Origin: Mycolicibacterium elephantis DSM 44368
GTDB taxonomy: Bacteria > Actinomycetota > Actinomycetes > Mycobacteriales > Mycobacteriaceae
Assembly: GCF_004014805.1 (NCBI RefSeq)
Contig: NZ_ATDN01000012.1
Span: 62,001-126,000, forward strand
Length of the DNA stretch: 64,000 bases
Reading direction: 5' to 3'
Part shown: positions 8,568 through 17,908 of the stretch, in pieces
How positions within the stretch are numbered: the stretch's first letter is position 1
Layout of the letters: every line of letters begins with the position of its first letter
The notes under the pieces: model-generated
What the model saw: only the letters and a program-made list of their open reading frames with translations
Databases searched by the model: none
What the model was told of the DNA's origin: nothing
Made by a program: the position numbers and the translations under genes

Positions 8568-10922
8568 ATGGCACTGGACCGCGAGATCATCCTCACCGAG
8601 GAGTTCCGGCACGCACTGGCGCTGCTGGCCGACGGCAGGCACATGTTCCTCACGGGCAAGGCCGGCACCGGCAAGTCGACCCTGATCCGCCACTTCATGG
8701 CCAATACCGACCGCAACGTGGTGGTGGTCGCGCCGACCGGTATCGCCGCGCTCAACGTCGACGGTTACACCATCCACCGGCTGTTCGGGTTCCGCACCAC
8801 CACATCGTTGGCCGACGTCAGCAGCGGTGACTACCGGCCAAGCCGGTTCACCAAGACGCTGGCGTCGCTGCAGACGTTGATCATCGACGAGGCGTCGATG
8901 GTGCGCGCCGACATGTTCGACATGGTCGCCGGCGCGTTGGAGCGGTTCGGTCCCGAGCCTGGAACGCCGTTCGGCGGCGTGCAGATCGTGCTGGTCGGCG
9001 ATCTGTACCAGCTGCCACCGGTGATCAGCGACGGTGAAGAGGCCTACTTCTCCACCGTTTACGAGACGCCGTACTTCTTCTCGGCCCGGCGGTTCACGCC
9101 GGAGGACTTCCCCACCGTCTCGCTGACAACGGTGTTCCGGCAGCTTGGTGATGACCGGATGACGGCGATACTCAACGAGATTCGCGAAGGCGTGCTGCTC
9201 GGGCACGCCCAGGAGCAACTCAACGCCCGCGCCGACGCCGAGTTCGTACCGCCGGACGGCGAGTTCTGGTTGACGCTGGCGCCGACCAATCGGCTGGTGA
9301 CGGCACGCAACCGTCAGCACCTCGAACGGCTGCCGGGCGACGAACTGATACACCGGGCACGGGAATCCGGGGATTTGTCGCTCTTCGACAAGCCGATCGA
9401 GGACGAGCTGCGGTTCAAGGTCGGCGCGCAGGTCATGATGCTCAACAACGACCAGGGCGACCGGTGGGTCAACGGCTCGATCGGGCGCGTGGTCGGCGTG
9501 GACTACAATCGCTACGGCGCCGTCGTCGAGGTGGAGTTCGCCGACGGATCATGCGCCGACGTCACGCCTTTCACGTGGGAGGCGACGCGCCCGGTGATCG
9601 AGGGCGGTTCGCTGCGTCGCGAAGTGATCGGCACGTTCACGCAGCTGCCGTTCAAGCTCGCCTGGGCGATCACGATCCACAAGAGCCAGGGGCAGACGCT
9701 GGACCGCCTGGTCGTCGACCTCACCGGCGGGATGTTCTCGACCGGTCAGCTCTACGTGGCGTTGAGCCGGTGCACGTCGTTGGCCGGTTTGGTGCTGAAA
9801 CGTCCTGTGCTGCCGAAGGATCTGAAGACGGACCGGCGCATCGCGCGGTTTCTGCGCGACTCGGGCGATCGGGCCGCGGCGCGGCGCTACTGCGCGATCG
9901 GCATGCTGACGGTCGGCGACGAGGGCCGGATGTCGCGGCCGAGGCCGGTGGAGTTGGCGGTGGCGTTCGACGACGGCACCGGGTTGTCGACGCTGATCAA
10001 CCCGCAGCGTGATCTCGCTGATGCGCGAAATGCGTTCGGTATCAGCGTGTCCGATGTGCTGCTGGCGCCGACGCTTCGGGAGGCGTGGGCGGTGATCGCA
10101 CCGATGCTGGCGGGGTGCACGCCGGTCGGCGTCGGGGTGGACGAGACGCTGGGGTTGATCGACTTCGAGCTCAAGCGGCTGGGGCAGGTGGCGGTGATGC
10201 CGTTCGGGGTCGAGCTCGGGCGGGTGCCGGTGACGGGGCGCACGGCGTTGGAGCGGGCGCAGTCGGCGCTGAAGGCGCACGCATCGACCGACGCCCAGGG
10301 CGGCTCGTCGGCGTTCGAGGAACCCGAGGAGGCCGAACTGGTGTCGGGGCTGCTGGTCAGCCGCGACCACGCGACCCCGACGCCGTCGGCCGAGCATCGG
10401 CCGGGGTTGTCGGCGTTGCTTCGGGTCAGCCGCGGGGTCGGGGCGGTGGTGCTGGGCCACCTCTCGGCCGCCGAGGTCGACACCGGGGATGCGACGACGT
10501 GGGACGCGGCGGCCCGCCAGTCGGTGGCCGACCAGCTGCGGGCCGCGGCGGCACGCGCGCTGTTGCCTGATGAGGTGGTGGCGCGCCTGCATGAGGCGTC
10601 GGTGCTGCTGGGCGTCGACGTGATGAGCGGGGCGGCAACGGCTTCGCGGCACGATATCGACGCGACGTTGGTGCCGGGCGCCCGGATCTGCTTTACCGGA
10701 ACGGCTTTGGATGCGACCGGGCAGGTGGTGGAGCGCGACGAGATGGAACGGTTGGCGGCGTCGGCGGGCCTGGCGCCGGTACGGTCGGTGACCAAGACAC
10801 GGTGCGAGGTGTTGATCACCGCCGAGGCCGGGACGCAGTCCGGTAAGGCGCGCAAGGCGCAGGAGTACGGCAAGGCGGTGTTCAGCGCCGAGGAGTTCTT
10901 CGCATGGCTGGCGGGCCGGTGA
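8568..10922 (+). CDS. PIF1/RecD-like helicase with C-terminal BRCT domain
   Basis: The 784-residue protein starts with an SF1B helicase core. It has Walker A GKAGTGKST (30-38), motif II IIDEAS, VGDLYQLPPV (motif III), and a late ITIHKSQGQTLDRLVVDL followed by YVALSRCTSL (motifs V-VI, PIF1/RecD type). After it, a region reading FDDGTGLSTLINPQRDL and GVGVDETLGLIDFELKRLG resembles a degenerate DnaQ-like exonuclease fold. The last 80 residues (ARICFTGTALDATG ... VLITAEAGTQSGKARKAQEYGKAVFSAEEFFAWL) are a BRCT domain. It probably acts in DNA repair or replication-fork processing. I prefer the ATG at 8568 to the TTG at 8559. Confidence 0.85.
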   Translation: MALDREIILTEEFRHALALLADGRHMFLTGKAGTGKSTLIRHFMANTDRNVVVVAPTGIAALNVDGYTIHRLFGFRTTTSLADVSSGDYRPSRFTKTLASLQTLIIDEASMVRADMFDMVAGALERFGPEPGTPFGGVQIVLVGDLYQLPPVISDGEEAYFSTVYETPYFFSARRFTPEDFPTVSLTTVFRQLGDDRMTAILNEIREGVLLGHAQEQLNARADAEFVPPDGEFWLTLAPTNRLVTARNRQHLERLPGDELIHRARESGDLSLFDKPIEDELRFKVGAQVMMLNNDQGDRWVNGSIGRVVGVDYNRYGAVVEVEFADGSCADVTPFTWEATRPVIEGGSLRREVIGTFTQLPFKLAWAITIHKSQGQTLDRLVVDLTGGMFSTGQLYVALSRCTSLAGLVLKRPVLPKDLKTDRRIARFLRDSGDRAAARRYCAIGMLTVGDEGRMSRPRPVELAVAFDDGTGLSTLINPQRDLADARNAFGISVSDVLLAPTLREAWAVIAPMLAGCTPVGVGVDETLGLIDFELKRLGQVAVMPFGVELGRVPVTGRTALERAQSALKAHASTDAQGGSSAFEEPEEAELVSGLLVSRDHATPTPSAEHRPGLSALLRVSRGVGAVVLGHLSAAEVDTGDATTWDAAARQSVADQLRAAAARALLPDEVVARLHEASVLLGVDVMSGAATASRHDIDATLVPGARICFTGTALDATGQVVERDEMERLAASAGLAPVRSVTKTRCEVLITAEAGTQSGKARKAQEYGKAVFSAEEFFAWLAGR

Positions 10923-11057
10923 CTCCTTGCTGTTGGGCGTCGCCTGTCAGACCGTCAAAGTAGCGTCGAGCTTGTCGAGCAGGTCCCCGACAAGACGGTT
11001 GCTGCGAACGCACGCCCTCCGGAATAACTATTGACAATCCGCAAGAGAATTCTCATT

Positions 11058-11315
11058 ATGGGTAGAGACGACATCGGTGACATCGTCGAGTGGGCGGTGT
11101 CGCAGGGGTGGACTGTCGAGGTTGACAAGGAGGGTTACCGCCGGTTCTTCGACCTGGCCGGCAATTACATCGTGCGCTACCCGGCAACACCGCGGAACCC
11201 ACACCGGCGGCGCCTGGACGTGCTCACCGCAGTCAAGAAGGCGGGTCTTCCGTGGCCCGCTCCGAGCAAGAAGGAACGACGGGCACAGCGCAGGAGGCCG
11301 AACCGTGACGACTGA
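11058..11315 (+). CDS. HicA-like small protein
   Basis: This basic protein of 85 residues contains WAVSQGWTVEVDKEGYRRFF followed by NYIVRYPATPRNPHRRRLDVLTAVKKAGLPWP. The order (aromatic-rich strand pair, basic proline loop, helix ending KKAGL) fits the small dsRBD-like HicA fold, which cleaves mRNA in toxin-antitoxin modules. The canonical HicA His is not clearly placed. The stop overlaps the next gene by 11 bp, which supports co-translation. An in-frame TTG at 11031 is an alternative start. Confidence 0.5.
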   Translation: MGRDDIGDIVEWAVSQGWTVEVDKEGYRRFFDLAGNYIVRYPATPRNPHRRRLDVLTAVKKAGLPWPAPSKKERRAQRRRPNRDD

Positions 11316-11787
11316 CGACTGGGTAATCACCTATGCGTTCGACCTTGATCCGACCGACGAAATGATGGAGCAGTGGACCGATGATTTGGAGTCGGTCGAT
11401 GCGTTGGTCGCACGCCGGCCGGGCGTAGGTGTCAACGTGACGGTGTATGGCGACGGCCACCTCCCAATGCTGGCTGCGGGCGAAAAGATGATGAGTGAAG
11501 TAACCAGCGTGATCAACGCTGAGCTGGTTGGGGTTTCGATTGCGCGGGAAACGCTGCATGCTGTACTCGCGGAGTCGCCGACCATGCCAGAGCTGATGTC
11601 GGCCGCCGAGATTGCCGAGGAGCTAGGCGTCGCACGCCAGCGTGTTCACCAATTGCGGTCGATGCCATCATTTCCCGCGCCGCTGGCTGAACTACGCGGT
11701 GGCGCAGTGTGGGACGCTTCAGCGGTTCGGAAATTCCATGCGACTTGGGCACGCAAGCCTGGGCGCCCTTCACGCGTCGGCACCTGA
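11305..11787 (+). CDS. Putative antitoxin with C-terminal MerR-like HTH
   Basis: The 160-residue protein has an N-terminal ferredoxin-like segment (WVITYAFDLDPTDEMMEQW, then GVGVNVTVYGDGHLPML). A C-terminal helix-turn-helix follows (MSAAEIAEELGVARQRVHQLRS, then FPAPLAELRGGAVWDASAVRKFHATW). The GTG start at 11305 is decided by a strong AGGAGG site at 11292-11297. It overlaps the end of the HicA-like gene. This organisation resembles a toxin-antitoxin pair in which the second protein binds DNA and autoregulates. The function is an inference from order and domains. Confidence 0.6.
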   Translation: MTTDDWVITYAFDLDPTDEMMEQWTDDLESVDALVARRPGVGVNVTVYGDGHLPMLAAGEKMMSEVTSVINAELVGVSIARETLHAVLAESPTMPELMSAAEIAEELGVARQRVHQLRSMPSFPAPLAELRGGAVWDASAVRKFHATWARKPGRPSRVGT

Positions 11788-11820
11788 TCGCACGGCGTTG
11801 AGCCGGATCTGACACGGCCT

Positions 11821-12972
11821 CTACGATGCGTCGGCGCCGAAGTCTTCACCCCAGTCCGCAGCCCGTTCCAGCACCTCCCGCTTGTATGACTGCGCCATCC
11901 GGTCGACGACGGCGATTGCCGCTGCGGTGAGCTCTGCACGGATCCCGCTCCGCGCGTGAGCAAATGGAATGTAGGCGCGCAGGATCTCGGGCACGTTGAG
12001 GACGGTGCCGATCGGCATGTAGGTGTCGCCGTACGACGATGCGGCTAACGCATGCTCGACGCGTGTTGGGCTCCAGCGCAGCGGATCGCCAGTGCCGGTA
12101 TCCAGCAGGAGCTCGAGCGCCAGCTCCCGATACTCGCAGGCATTGAACGGCGCGCCCGACGGTGAGGCGAAGAACGCGTCCAGCAGATCCTCGCTCTGCG
12201 CGAAATCGACCGCGGGCGGCAGATATCTCGTCCCGTTGTCGGGTAACTGCCGGATCAGCCAGGTGAGCAGTGCTGGCCACAACCACCCGCTGTCGTCCCC
12301 GAACCCGATCAGCGGGTGCTCGAGGCCTTGGGTGATCCAGGCCCGGGCGTCGGCGAGGCTCATCTCGGCCACGCCCATATCGGGGTGGTCCGCGGCGCGA
12401 AGCACGTTGGCGATCGAATTCTGCAGGAAGAGCACGTCGGTGGCTGCTGACGTCAGGTTGTGGTCGATGTACACCAGGCAGGTCAGCTCGTGACCGCCGA
12501 TGAGCCGCGCGCCGATCAGTAGTTGGTCGGCATCGCCGAGCACGTGCGGCATCCGCACCGCTCGGTAGACGTCGATGTCCCCGAGTCGCCGAGCCCAAGC
12601 CGGAACCATGTCGTCCCGCGCGGCGACATGTTGTCGGCACCGCGCCCGTAGGTCCTCGTCGTCGATGAGCAGTTCGGCGAGCACCGCAAGCAGTGTCGTC
12701 GTCTCGCGACATGGCACGTCGATCAGACCGGTGACCACCTGATCGAGCCAAAGTGGGTCGCGGCGAGGGGATTTCAGCCTCGTGACAGGGTCGGGCGCCG
12801 CCGCGCGAATCAGGGCGCTGGCCAAGGCAAGCAACTCCAGCGGACGACGCGTGGACAGCAACTCGCGGATCAGGGGCACCAGGGGTGACTCGTCCACGGT
12901 GTCACGTTGGCCTCGACGCCGTGCGTCCCGTCGCACCCGCTTGGCCTGGCGTCGTCTGCGTCCGTGGTTCAT
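11821..12972 (-). CDS. Conserved hypothetical protein
   Basis: The 383-residue protein starts with a very basic N-terminus (MNHGRRRRQAKRVRRDARRRGQRD), followed by a helical region. I know no catalytic motif for it. The sequence YIDHNLTSAATDVLFLQNSIANVLRAAD and the acidic mid-section DDSGWLWPALLTWLIRQLPD are recognisable as coding with strong third-position G/C. The basic head could bind nucleic acid. I preferred the ATG at 12972 to an upstream start at 13002. It converges with the HTH gene, with 33 bp between the ends. Confidence 0.65.
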   Translation of the reverse strand: MNHGRRRRQAKRVRRDARRRGQRDTVDESPLVPLIRELLSTRRPLELLALASALIRAAAPDPVTRLKSPRRDPLWLDQVVTGLIDVPCRETTTLLAVLAELLIDDEDLRARCRQHVAARDDMVPAWARRLGDIDVYRAVRMPHVLGDADQLLIGARLIGGHELTCLVYIDHNLTSAATDVLFLQNSIANVLRAADHPDMGVAEMSLADARAWITQGLEHPLIGFGDDSGWLWPALLTWLIRQLPDNGTRYLPPAVDFAQSEDLLDAFFASPSGAPFNACEYRELALELLLDTGTGDPLRWSPTRVEHALAASSYGDTYMPIGTVLNVPEILRAYIPFAHARSGIRAELTAAAIAVVDRMAQSYKREVLERAADWGEDFGADAS

Positions 12973-13028
12973 GTCGCGGACGGTACGCGCGGGCACCGAC
13001 AAGCACTGACAAGCACCGCCAGGTGCGA

Positions 13029-13303
13029 TCAGCTGTTACGGCCGACGATCAAGTCTTTGATCTCGGCGAGATGCTCATCCACCGAGCGGAATCGGGCTCG
13101 GGCTTCCTGACGGAAATCAGCCAGTTCATTCTCGACGCTGGTCAGCCTGGTTTCGACCCCGGTCAGCCTGGTTTCGACGCCGATTAGACGAGCCGTGTGG
13201 TCCCGTTGGTTCACGCCCAGCGCGTTGATCGCCGTCAACACGGCGCGGTAATCCCCTGCGCTGCCTCCAGCGCCGAAATCCGCGCTTGGTGATCCTCGAG
13301 CAT
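13029..13303 (-). pseudogene. Coiled-coil protein gene with single-base frameshift
   Basis: Two minus-strand frames join to one coherent protein: MLEDHQARISALEAAQG in one frame and DYRAVLTAINALGVNQRDHTARL in the next. They meet at a C-run (13253-13256, G-run on the coding strand), where one extra G would restore a single frame. The C-terminal part is a heptad coiled coil with a repeated GVETRLT unit (about 21-bp direct repeat at 13140-13183), ending EHLAEIKDLIVGRNS. It is either a recent loss or a sequence error. It is divergent from the esterase gene. Confidence 0.6.
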
Positions 13304-13427
13304 GCCCACGACGATCAGCGTAAGGGGCGACGGCCGCTGATGGTGCCGGCCGATGAGGTGGCTGTGGATGAGGCCGGTCCGACGGCCGATCCATAGCCGC
13401 GCCGTCGGCGCCTCGTATGGTGACAGG

Positions 13428-14720
13428 ATGCGCAAAGATCGAGTTCTTCACATCGCCCGGCAGGTGGCGGCGCTGGCTGTCGCGGCAATGACCGCGGCCT
13501 CCACCCTCAACGGTTACCGGCCGCTGGCGCGTAAGGGCTACCCGTCGATGGTCTCGTTCGGGTACGGCCTGGTGGTCAGCGAACTCCCCCTGCAGACGCT
13601 GGCAAGCCAGCTCGCCGGGCTGGCGTTGACCGGGCGCCGGCTGACCCGGCCGGTGCGCATCATCGCCTGGGTGGTCGCCGCGATCTCAGCGGTGGGCCTG
13701 CTGAACTTCAACCGCGCGGCGCACCGGGCCGGTACCCCGTTGAAGGAAGCGTTGGACCGCGGTCTGGGCGCCGATCGCCGCACGGACTCGACGGGCCTGT
13801 GGCGTCGACCCGCCGGCGCGGGCACCGCCAAGAGCCCGGGCGCGCTGCGGATGCTGCGGATCTACCGCGACTACACCCACGACGGCGACATCAGCTACGG
13901 CCCCTACGGCAGCGCCAATCATCTCGACATCTGGCGGCGTCCGGACCTCGACCGCAACGGGAAGGCGCCGGTGCTCTTCCAGGTCCCCGGCGGCGGCTGG
14001 GTGACGGGTAACAAACGCGGACAAGCGCATCCGCTGATGAGCCACCTGGCCGAGCTCGGCTGGATCTGCGTGGCGGTCAACTACCGGCACAGCCCGCGCA
14101 ACACGTGGCCCGACCACATCGTCGACGTCAAGCGCGCGCTCGCGTGGGTCAAGGCCCACATCGCCGAGTACGGCGGCGACCCCGAGTTCATCGCGATCAC
14201 CGGCGGCTCGGCCGGCGGGCACCTGTCGTCGCTGGCCGCGCTGACGCCCGGCGACCCGCGGTTCCAGCCGGGCTTCGAAGACGTCGACACCCGCGTGCAG
14301 GCCGCGGTGCCGTTCTACGGGGTCTACGACTTCACCCGCTTCGACGACGCGATGCATCCGTCGATGCCCGAGCTGCTCGAGCAGATGGTGATCAAGCAGC
14401 CGCACCAGACTAGCTTCGAGACGTATGCCGAGGCGTCGCCGGTGAACCACGTGAGCGCGGACGCGCCACCGTTCTTCGTGTTGCACGGGACCAACGACTC
14501 GCTGGTGCCCGTCGAGCAGGCGCGCGCGTTCGTGGCCAAGCTGCACGACGTCAGCACGCAACCGGTGGTGTATGCCGAATTGCCGTTCGCGCAGCACGCT
14601 TTCGACATGTTCGGCTCGGCGCGCGCCGCGCACGCCGCGGTGGCAGTGGAGCAGTTCCTGGCTGAGATCTACGCGGACTGGCAGGCGGCGGCACGGCCCG
14701 AGGACGTCAGCGCCGGGTGA
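13428..14720 (+). CDS. Alpha/beta hydrolase, LipC-like carboxylesterase
   Basis: The 430-residue protein has an N-terminal hydrophobic region (residues about 8-105, two to three membrane-associated segments) and a C-terminal hormone-sensitive-lipase-like domain. It has the oxyanion motif PGGGWV in place of HGGG and the nucleophile elbow GGSAGG. The acid lies near HGTNDSLVPVEQA and the catalytic His in FAQHAFDMF. It would hydrolyse short-chain esters or lipids at the membrane. The ATG at 13428 (MRKDRVLHIARQ) was chosen because upstream codons overlap the divergent coiled-coil gene. Confidence 0.85.
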   Translation: MRKDRVLHIARQVAALAVAAMTAASTLNGYRPLARKGYPSMVSFGYGLVVSELPLQTLASQLAGLALTGRRLTRPVRIIAWVVAAISAVGLLNFNRAAHRAGTPLKEALDRGLGADRRTDSTGLWRRPAGAGTAKSPGALRMLRIYRDYTHDGDISYGPYGSANHLDIWRRPDLDRNGKAPVLFQVPGGGWVTGNKRGQAHPLMSHLAELGWICVAVNYRHSPRNTWPDHIVDVKRALAWVKAHIAEYGGDPEFIAITGGSAGGHLSSLAALTPGDPRFQPGFEDVDTRVQAAVPFYGVYDFTRFDDAMHPSMPELLEQMVIKQPHQTSFETYAEASPVNHVSADAPPFFVLHGTNDSLVPVEQARAFVAKLHDVSTQPVVYAELPFAQHAFDMFGSARAAHAAVAVEQFLAEIYADWQAAARPEDVSAG

Positions 14721-14764
14721 AATCGGTGCAGTCGATGCCCGGAAATCGCCGCTAGGCTCGACGC

Positions 14765-15013
14765 GTGGACTCCGGAGACCTCGAATCACGCGTCAGCGCG
14801 CTCGAAGAGCAGGTGCAGGGCCTGACCGGGCGGGTGCGCGCCACCGAGCACGACGCGGCGGCCACGCGGGTGCTGGCCGGGGCCGCCGACCGCGACGTTA
14901 CCGGCACCCACGTCGACAACGGCTTCATGGAGATACGCGGCAAGTTCGACGTCATGGCCGCCGGGCAACAGCAGATCGTGGACCGTCTTCAGAGCACCCG
15001 CAGGCCGGCGTAG
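14765..15013 (+). CDS. Small coiled-coil protein
   Basis: The 82-residue protein with a GTG start has heptads across SRVSALEEQVQGLTGRVRATEHD and a second helix MEIRGKFDVMAAGQQQIVDRLQ. It resembles the broken coiled-coil protein at 13029-13303, suggesting a small local family. It lies 45 bp after the esterase and 13 bp before the DUF2293 gene, probably in one transcript. No function can be assigned. Confidence 0.6.
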   Translation: MDSGDLESRVSALEEQVQGLTGRVRATEHDAAATRVLAGAADRDVTGTHVDNGFMEIRGKFDVMAAGQQQIVDRLQSTRRPA

Positions 15014-15025
15014 TCGGACGGCATC

Positions 15026-16063
15026 ATGGCGACCCTTCACACCCGGGTGGCGCGCATCGCCGAGGCGACCATGGCCGAGCACGGCTTCGTTAGCCCCGTC
15101 GACGTCCTCGTCGGCCTGGGCTGGCTGGCGCAGGTCAACGTCGAGCGCTGGGAAATGGGTCGTGTCCCTGTGCTCGCCCGGTGCGCGGGGGTCGACGCCG
15201 ACAAGCTCGGCGCGGCGCTGATAGCGGTGCAGCAGTGGGCCCGCGACCGCGAGCTGCACCCGTACGAAATGGACTACCGGGACCGGCAATTCAGTGAGGG
15301 CGGCGATCCCGACACCGAGCGCGCTTACCGCACTCAGTGGGGGTTGCCCGGCGGACCGGACCCCGTCTCCGAGCGCCCGCGCCAACGGCCGCAGGACATC
15401 GTGGTGATTTCACCGCACGACTCGTTTGTGTGCGACGCGTGCGACGAGCCCGGCGACCTACTCGTCAAGGACCCGAAGGGCACGTTGTGCCTGGACTGCG
15501 CGGACCTGGATCATCTTGAGTTTCTGCCGTCCGGCGACGCGGCGTTGACGCGGCGCGCACGCAAGGCCAGCCGGTTGTCGGCGGTGGTCGTGCGGTGGAG
15601 TCGACGACGCAAACGCTATGAGCGGCAAGGGGTTCTGGTGGAACCGGCCGCGATCGAGCAGGCGGCGCAGGAATGCCTGTCCGACGCGGACGCGCGCGCC
15701 CGGCGCAGGGAGCGGGATCGCAGCCGGCGGGCCGTGGAGGACGAGGAGTTTCGCGGTGAGTTCGCCGCGGCGATCCGCCGACAGTTTCCGGGGTGTCCGG
15801 CCGAGCGCGCCGAGGCCATCGCGCTGCACGCCGCGGCGCGGGGCAGTGGGCGGGCCGGGCGAAGCGCGGCGGGACGCTCGTTGGACCGCGAGGCGGTGCG
15901 CCTGGCTGTCGCGGCGTCGGTGCGCCATCTCGACACCGACTACGACGACCTGCTGATGTCCGGTTACGACCGCGATTCGGCTCGCGCGCAGGTGTATACG
16001 CGCGTGGAGGACGTGCTCGACGCGTGGCGCCGCGGCGTGGTGACGCTCGACGGGCCTGGCTGA
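15026..16063 (+). CDS. DUF2293 domain-containing protein
   Basis: The 345-residue protein has a central zinc-ribbon-like cluster CDACDEPGDLLVKDPKGTLCLDCADLDHL (two CxxC pairs). The C-terminal DUF2293 region follows: FRGEFAAAIRRQFPGCPAERAEAIA and ASVRHLDTDYDDLLMSGYDRDSARAQV. DUF2293 is found in actinobacteria and fungi with no established activity. The Cys pairs suggest metal binding and possibly nucleic-acid contact. It is convergent with the SWIM-domain gene, and a hairpin lies between the two stops. Confidence 0.8.
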   Translation: MATLHTRVARIAEATMAEHGFVSPVDVLVGLGWLAQVNVERWEMGRVPVLARCAGVDADKLGAALIAVQQWARDRELHPYEMDYRDRQFSEGGDPDTERAYRTQWGLPGGPDPVSERPRQRPQDIVVISPHDSFVCDACDEPGDLLVKDPKGTLCLDCADLDHLEFLPSGDAALTRRARKASRLSAVVVRWSRRRKRYERQGVLVEPAAIEQAAQECLSDADARARRRERDRSRRAVEDEEFRGEFAAAIRRQFPGCPAERAEAIALHAAARGSGRAGRSAAGRSLDREAVRLAVAASVRHLDTDYDDLLMSGYDRDSARAQVYTRVEDVLDAWRRGVVTLDGPG

Positions 16064-16080
16064 GCTCGCGGTCGTCGAGT

Positions 16081-16127
16081 TCTGCGCCAGGGCTGTGCTC
16101 CGAGCCGCATCACGACCCTGGTGCAGA
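16081..16127. terminator. Hairpin between convergent DUF2293 and SWIM genes
   Basis: The arms TCTGCGCCAGGG (16081-16092) and CCCTGGTGCAGA (16116-16127) pair at 11 of 12 positions. It sits between two convergent stops, so it can serve both strands. The right arm and flank (CCCTGGTGCAGATTTCGCG) resemble the right arm of the SDR hairpin at 3046-3065. Confidence 0.6.
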
Positions 16128-16157
16128 TTTCGCGGCGCATGCGTTCGCTCAGGGGTT

Positions 16158-17810
16158 TCAGAGCCCTTCGGCGTCCAGCGCCTTCATCAGTGCCGGCCGC
16201 CTGCCGTAGTCTTTGCGGATCTGCGCGATGAACGACGCGAAATCTGCGCTGCGACCGCCCTTCTCGTAGAGTCGCGCCATTTTTGCCAACGTCTCGGCGA
16301 TGCCCGGATAGCACGTGGAGTCGGGGTAGCGCAGATCGCTCTCGAGCTGCGGTCGGTACAGGTCTGCCGCCGCGACGGGCCGGGCCTCGGCGCCCCGGTC
16401 CGCTAGTTCCCGCCACGCCCGGCCGGCGCCGTAACGGTCCGCGGCTCGCCACGCGGCGTCGATATCCCCCTCGCTCAGGCAGACTTGCACCAGGACCGCG
16501 CCGGCGGCGAAACGGTCTGAGGCCAGTTCGCGTGCGTGCTCAAAGGCCCAGTCGCGTTCGGTCTCGGTGCGGTCGACGCCAGCGGCGAAATCCCGGAGAA
16601 CACTGTAAGTCTGGACAGACGGTTGTCGAACGAAATCTGCACGCAGGACGGCGACTGCGTCGTCGATGCGGCCGAGCTCGCGGTAAGTCCGGGCGACGTC
16701 GTCAGGACTCAGTCGGTACGCGGTCCCTCCGGCGTAGCTGGTGACGCATCCGTCGGCAACCGCGCGGTCGATCCATGTCAGCGCCTCCGCGGCGCGTCCG
16801 CCCGCGCGCAACCGGTCGACGATCGTGCCGTACTCAGGGTGTTGCCCTTGGCTGAGTAACTCGATGGCCCGGTCGACATCGCCGTCGTGATCGGCGAGCT
16901 CCAACAGCATTGCGTCGACCTCGTGCCGCTTCCATTGATCAAGACCGGCGAGCTCGCGGTCCAGCGCTGTCACGGCGCGCCGATACGTCGCGAGGGCCCG
17001 CTCGTCGAACGCATCGACGAAGTCGGCCAAAGTCACGTTCGGCCACCCCGGCGAGTCGGCCCGGAAGTTGACTAGCCATGTGGCGAGCTTGACCGGGTCC
17101 GGGTTGCCCAGCCGGCAGGCCCGCGCGTAGAGGCCGACGGCCCGCTGGCATTGATCACCGATCGAGCCTGAGGAGTCGTCGGCCTGCTCCATGATCTTGC
17201 GTAGCCGGGTCAGCGCGCGCAGCAACGCCGGGCGCACGATCTCGGCAGCACCAACGTCGAGGTGGTCTTCGAGTTCGTCGAGCATTTCGCTGGCCACGGC
17301 CGCGACCTCGAAGGAGCGCCGGTAGTCGATAAAGCCGCGGAACCTCAACGTGTTTCGCACATAGGCCTCGAGCTCCGCCTTGGCCTGCGCGTCGTCGCCG
17401 GAGGCGGTCTTGGCGCGAAGCTCCAGCATGCGCCGCAATCCGTCATCGCGTTGTGCGAGCGTCATGACCATTTGGCGCAGTTGGTCGACGCTCATGGCCT
17501 CCACAACCGCCTCCAGCCCCAGGGTGGGATCGTCGTCGACGGCGACCCGCCCGGAGTCGATCACAGCGAGGCCGGTCGCGACCAGGTGCTTGCAGAAGTT
17601 GCCGTCGGCGTGGTGAGGGCAGGTGCAGGTCCCGACGGGTCGCGGACCCGACCAGTCCAACTCCACGGTGTAGACGTTCTTGGCCTGGATCGACGCGTAG
17701 GCCTTGACGTTGGTGACGCGCAATCCGCGCACGTAACGGACGTAGTCTTCGCCCCGGGCGTAAACGACATCGCCGGCGATGTTGCGCAGCATCGTCTCGG
17801 AGAGCGTCAT
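16158..17810 (-). CDS. SWIM zinc-finger protein with TPR-like repeats
   Basis: The 550-residue protein has an N-terminal SWIM zinc finger of form CxCx8CxH, reading CTCPHHADGNFCKH at residues 62-75. A long helical region of TPR character follows (AEALTWIDRAVADG, AATELG-type helices, RTYRELGRIDDAVAVLRADF). SWIM fingers mediate DNA or protein contacts, often with SNF2 helicases. No such partner is adjacent here. The start at 17810 (MTLSETMLRNIAGD) is the conserved one; six more codons upstream are possible. Confidence 0.82.
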   Translation of the reverse strand: MTLSETMLRNIAGDVVYARGEDYVRYVRGLRVTNVKAYASIQAKNVYTVELDWSGPRPVGTCTCPHHADGNFCKHLVATGLAVIDSGRVAVDDDPTLGLEAVVEAMSVDQLRQMVMTLAQRDDGLRRMLELRAKTASGDDAQAKAELEAYVRNTLRFRGFIDYRRSFEVAAVASEMLDELEDHLDVGAAEIVRPALLRALTRLRKIMEQADDSSGSIGDQCQRAVGLYARACRLGNPDPVKLATWLVNFRADSPGWPNVTLADFVDAFDERALATYRRAVTALDRELAGLDQWKRHEVDAMLLELADHDGDVDRAIELLSQGQHPEYGTIVDRLRAGGRAAEALTWIDRAVADGCVTSYAGGTAYRLSPDDVARTYRELGRIDDAVAVLRADFVRQPSVQTYSVLRDFAAGVDRTETERDWAFEHARELASDRFAAGAVLVQVCLSEGDIDAAWRAADRYGAGRAWRELADRGAEARPVAAADLYRPQLESDLRYPDSTCYPGIAETLAKMARLYEKGGRSADFASFIAQIRKDYGRRPALMKALDAEGL

Positions 17811-17908
17811 GGCACCATGGTGCCCCATTGGTCGGGGAACTCGCCCCCGGATGCCTCAACCAGACCACTGCAGTCTCTAGGTCATGACAACGTGCGCTCG
17901 ATCAGGGG

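Noticed and set aside
13140..13183. 21-bp direct repeat as a mobile-element signature
   Set aside because: It encodes consecutive heptads of a coiled coil in the broken gene, so it is protein-driven.
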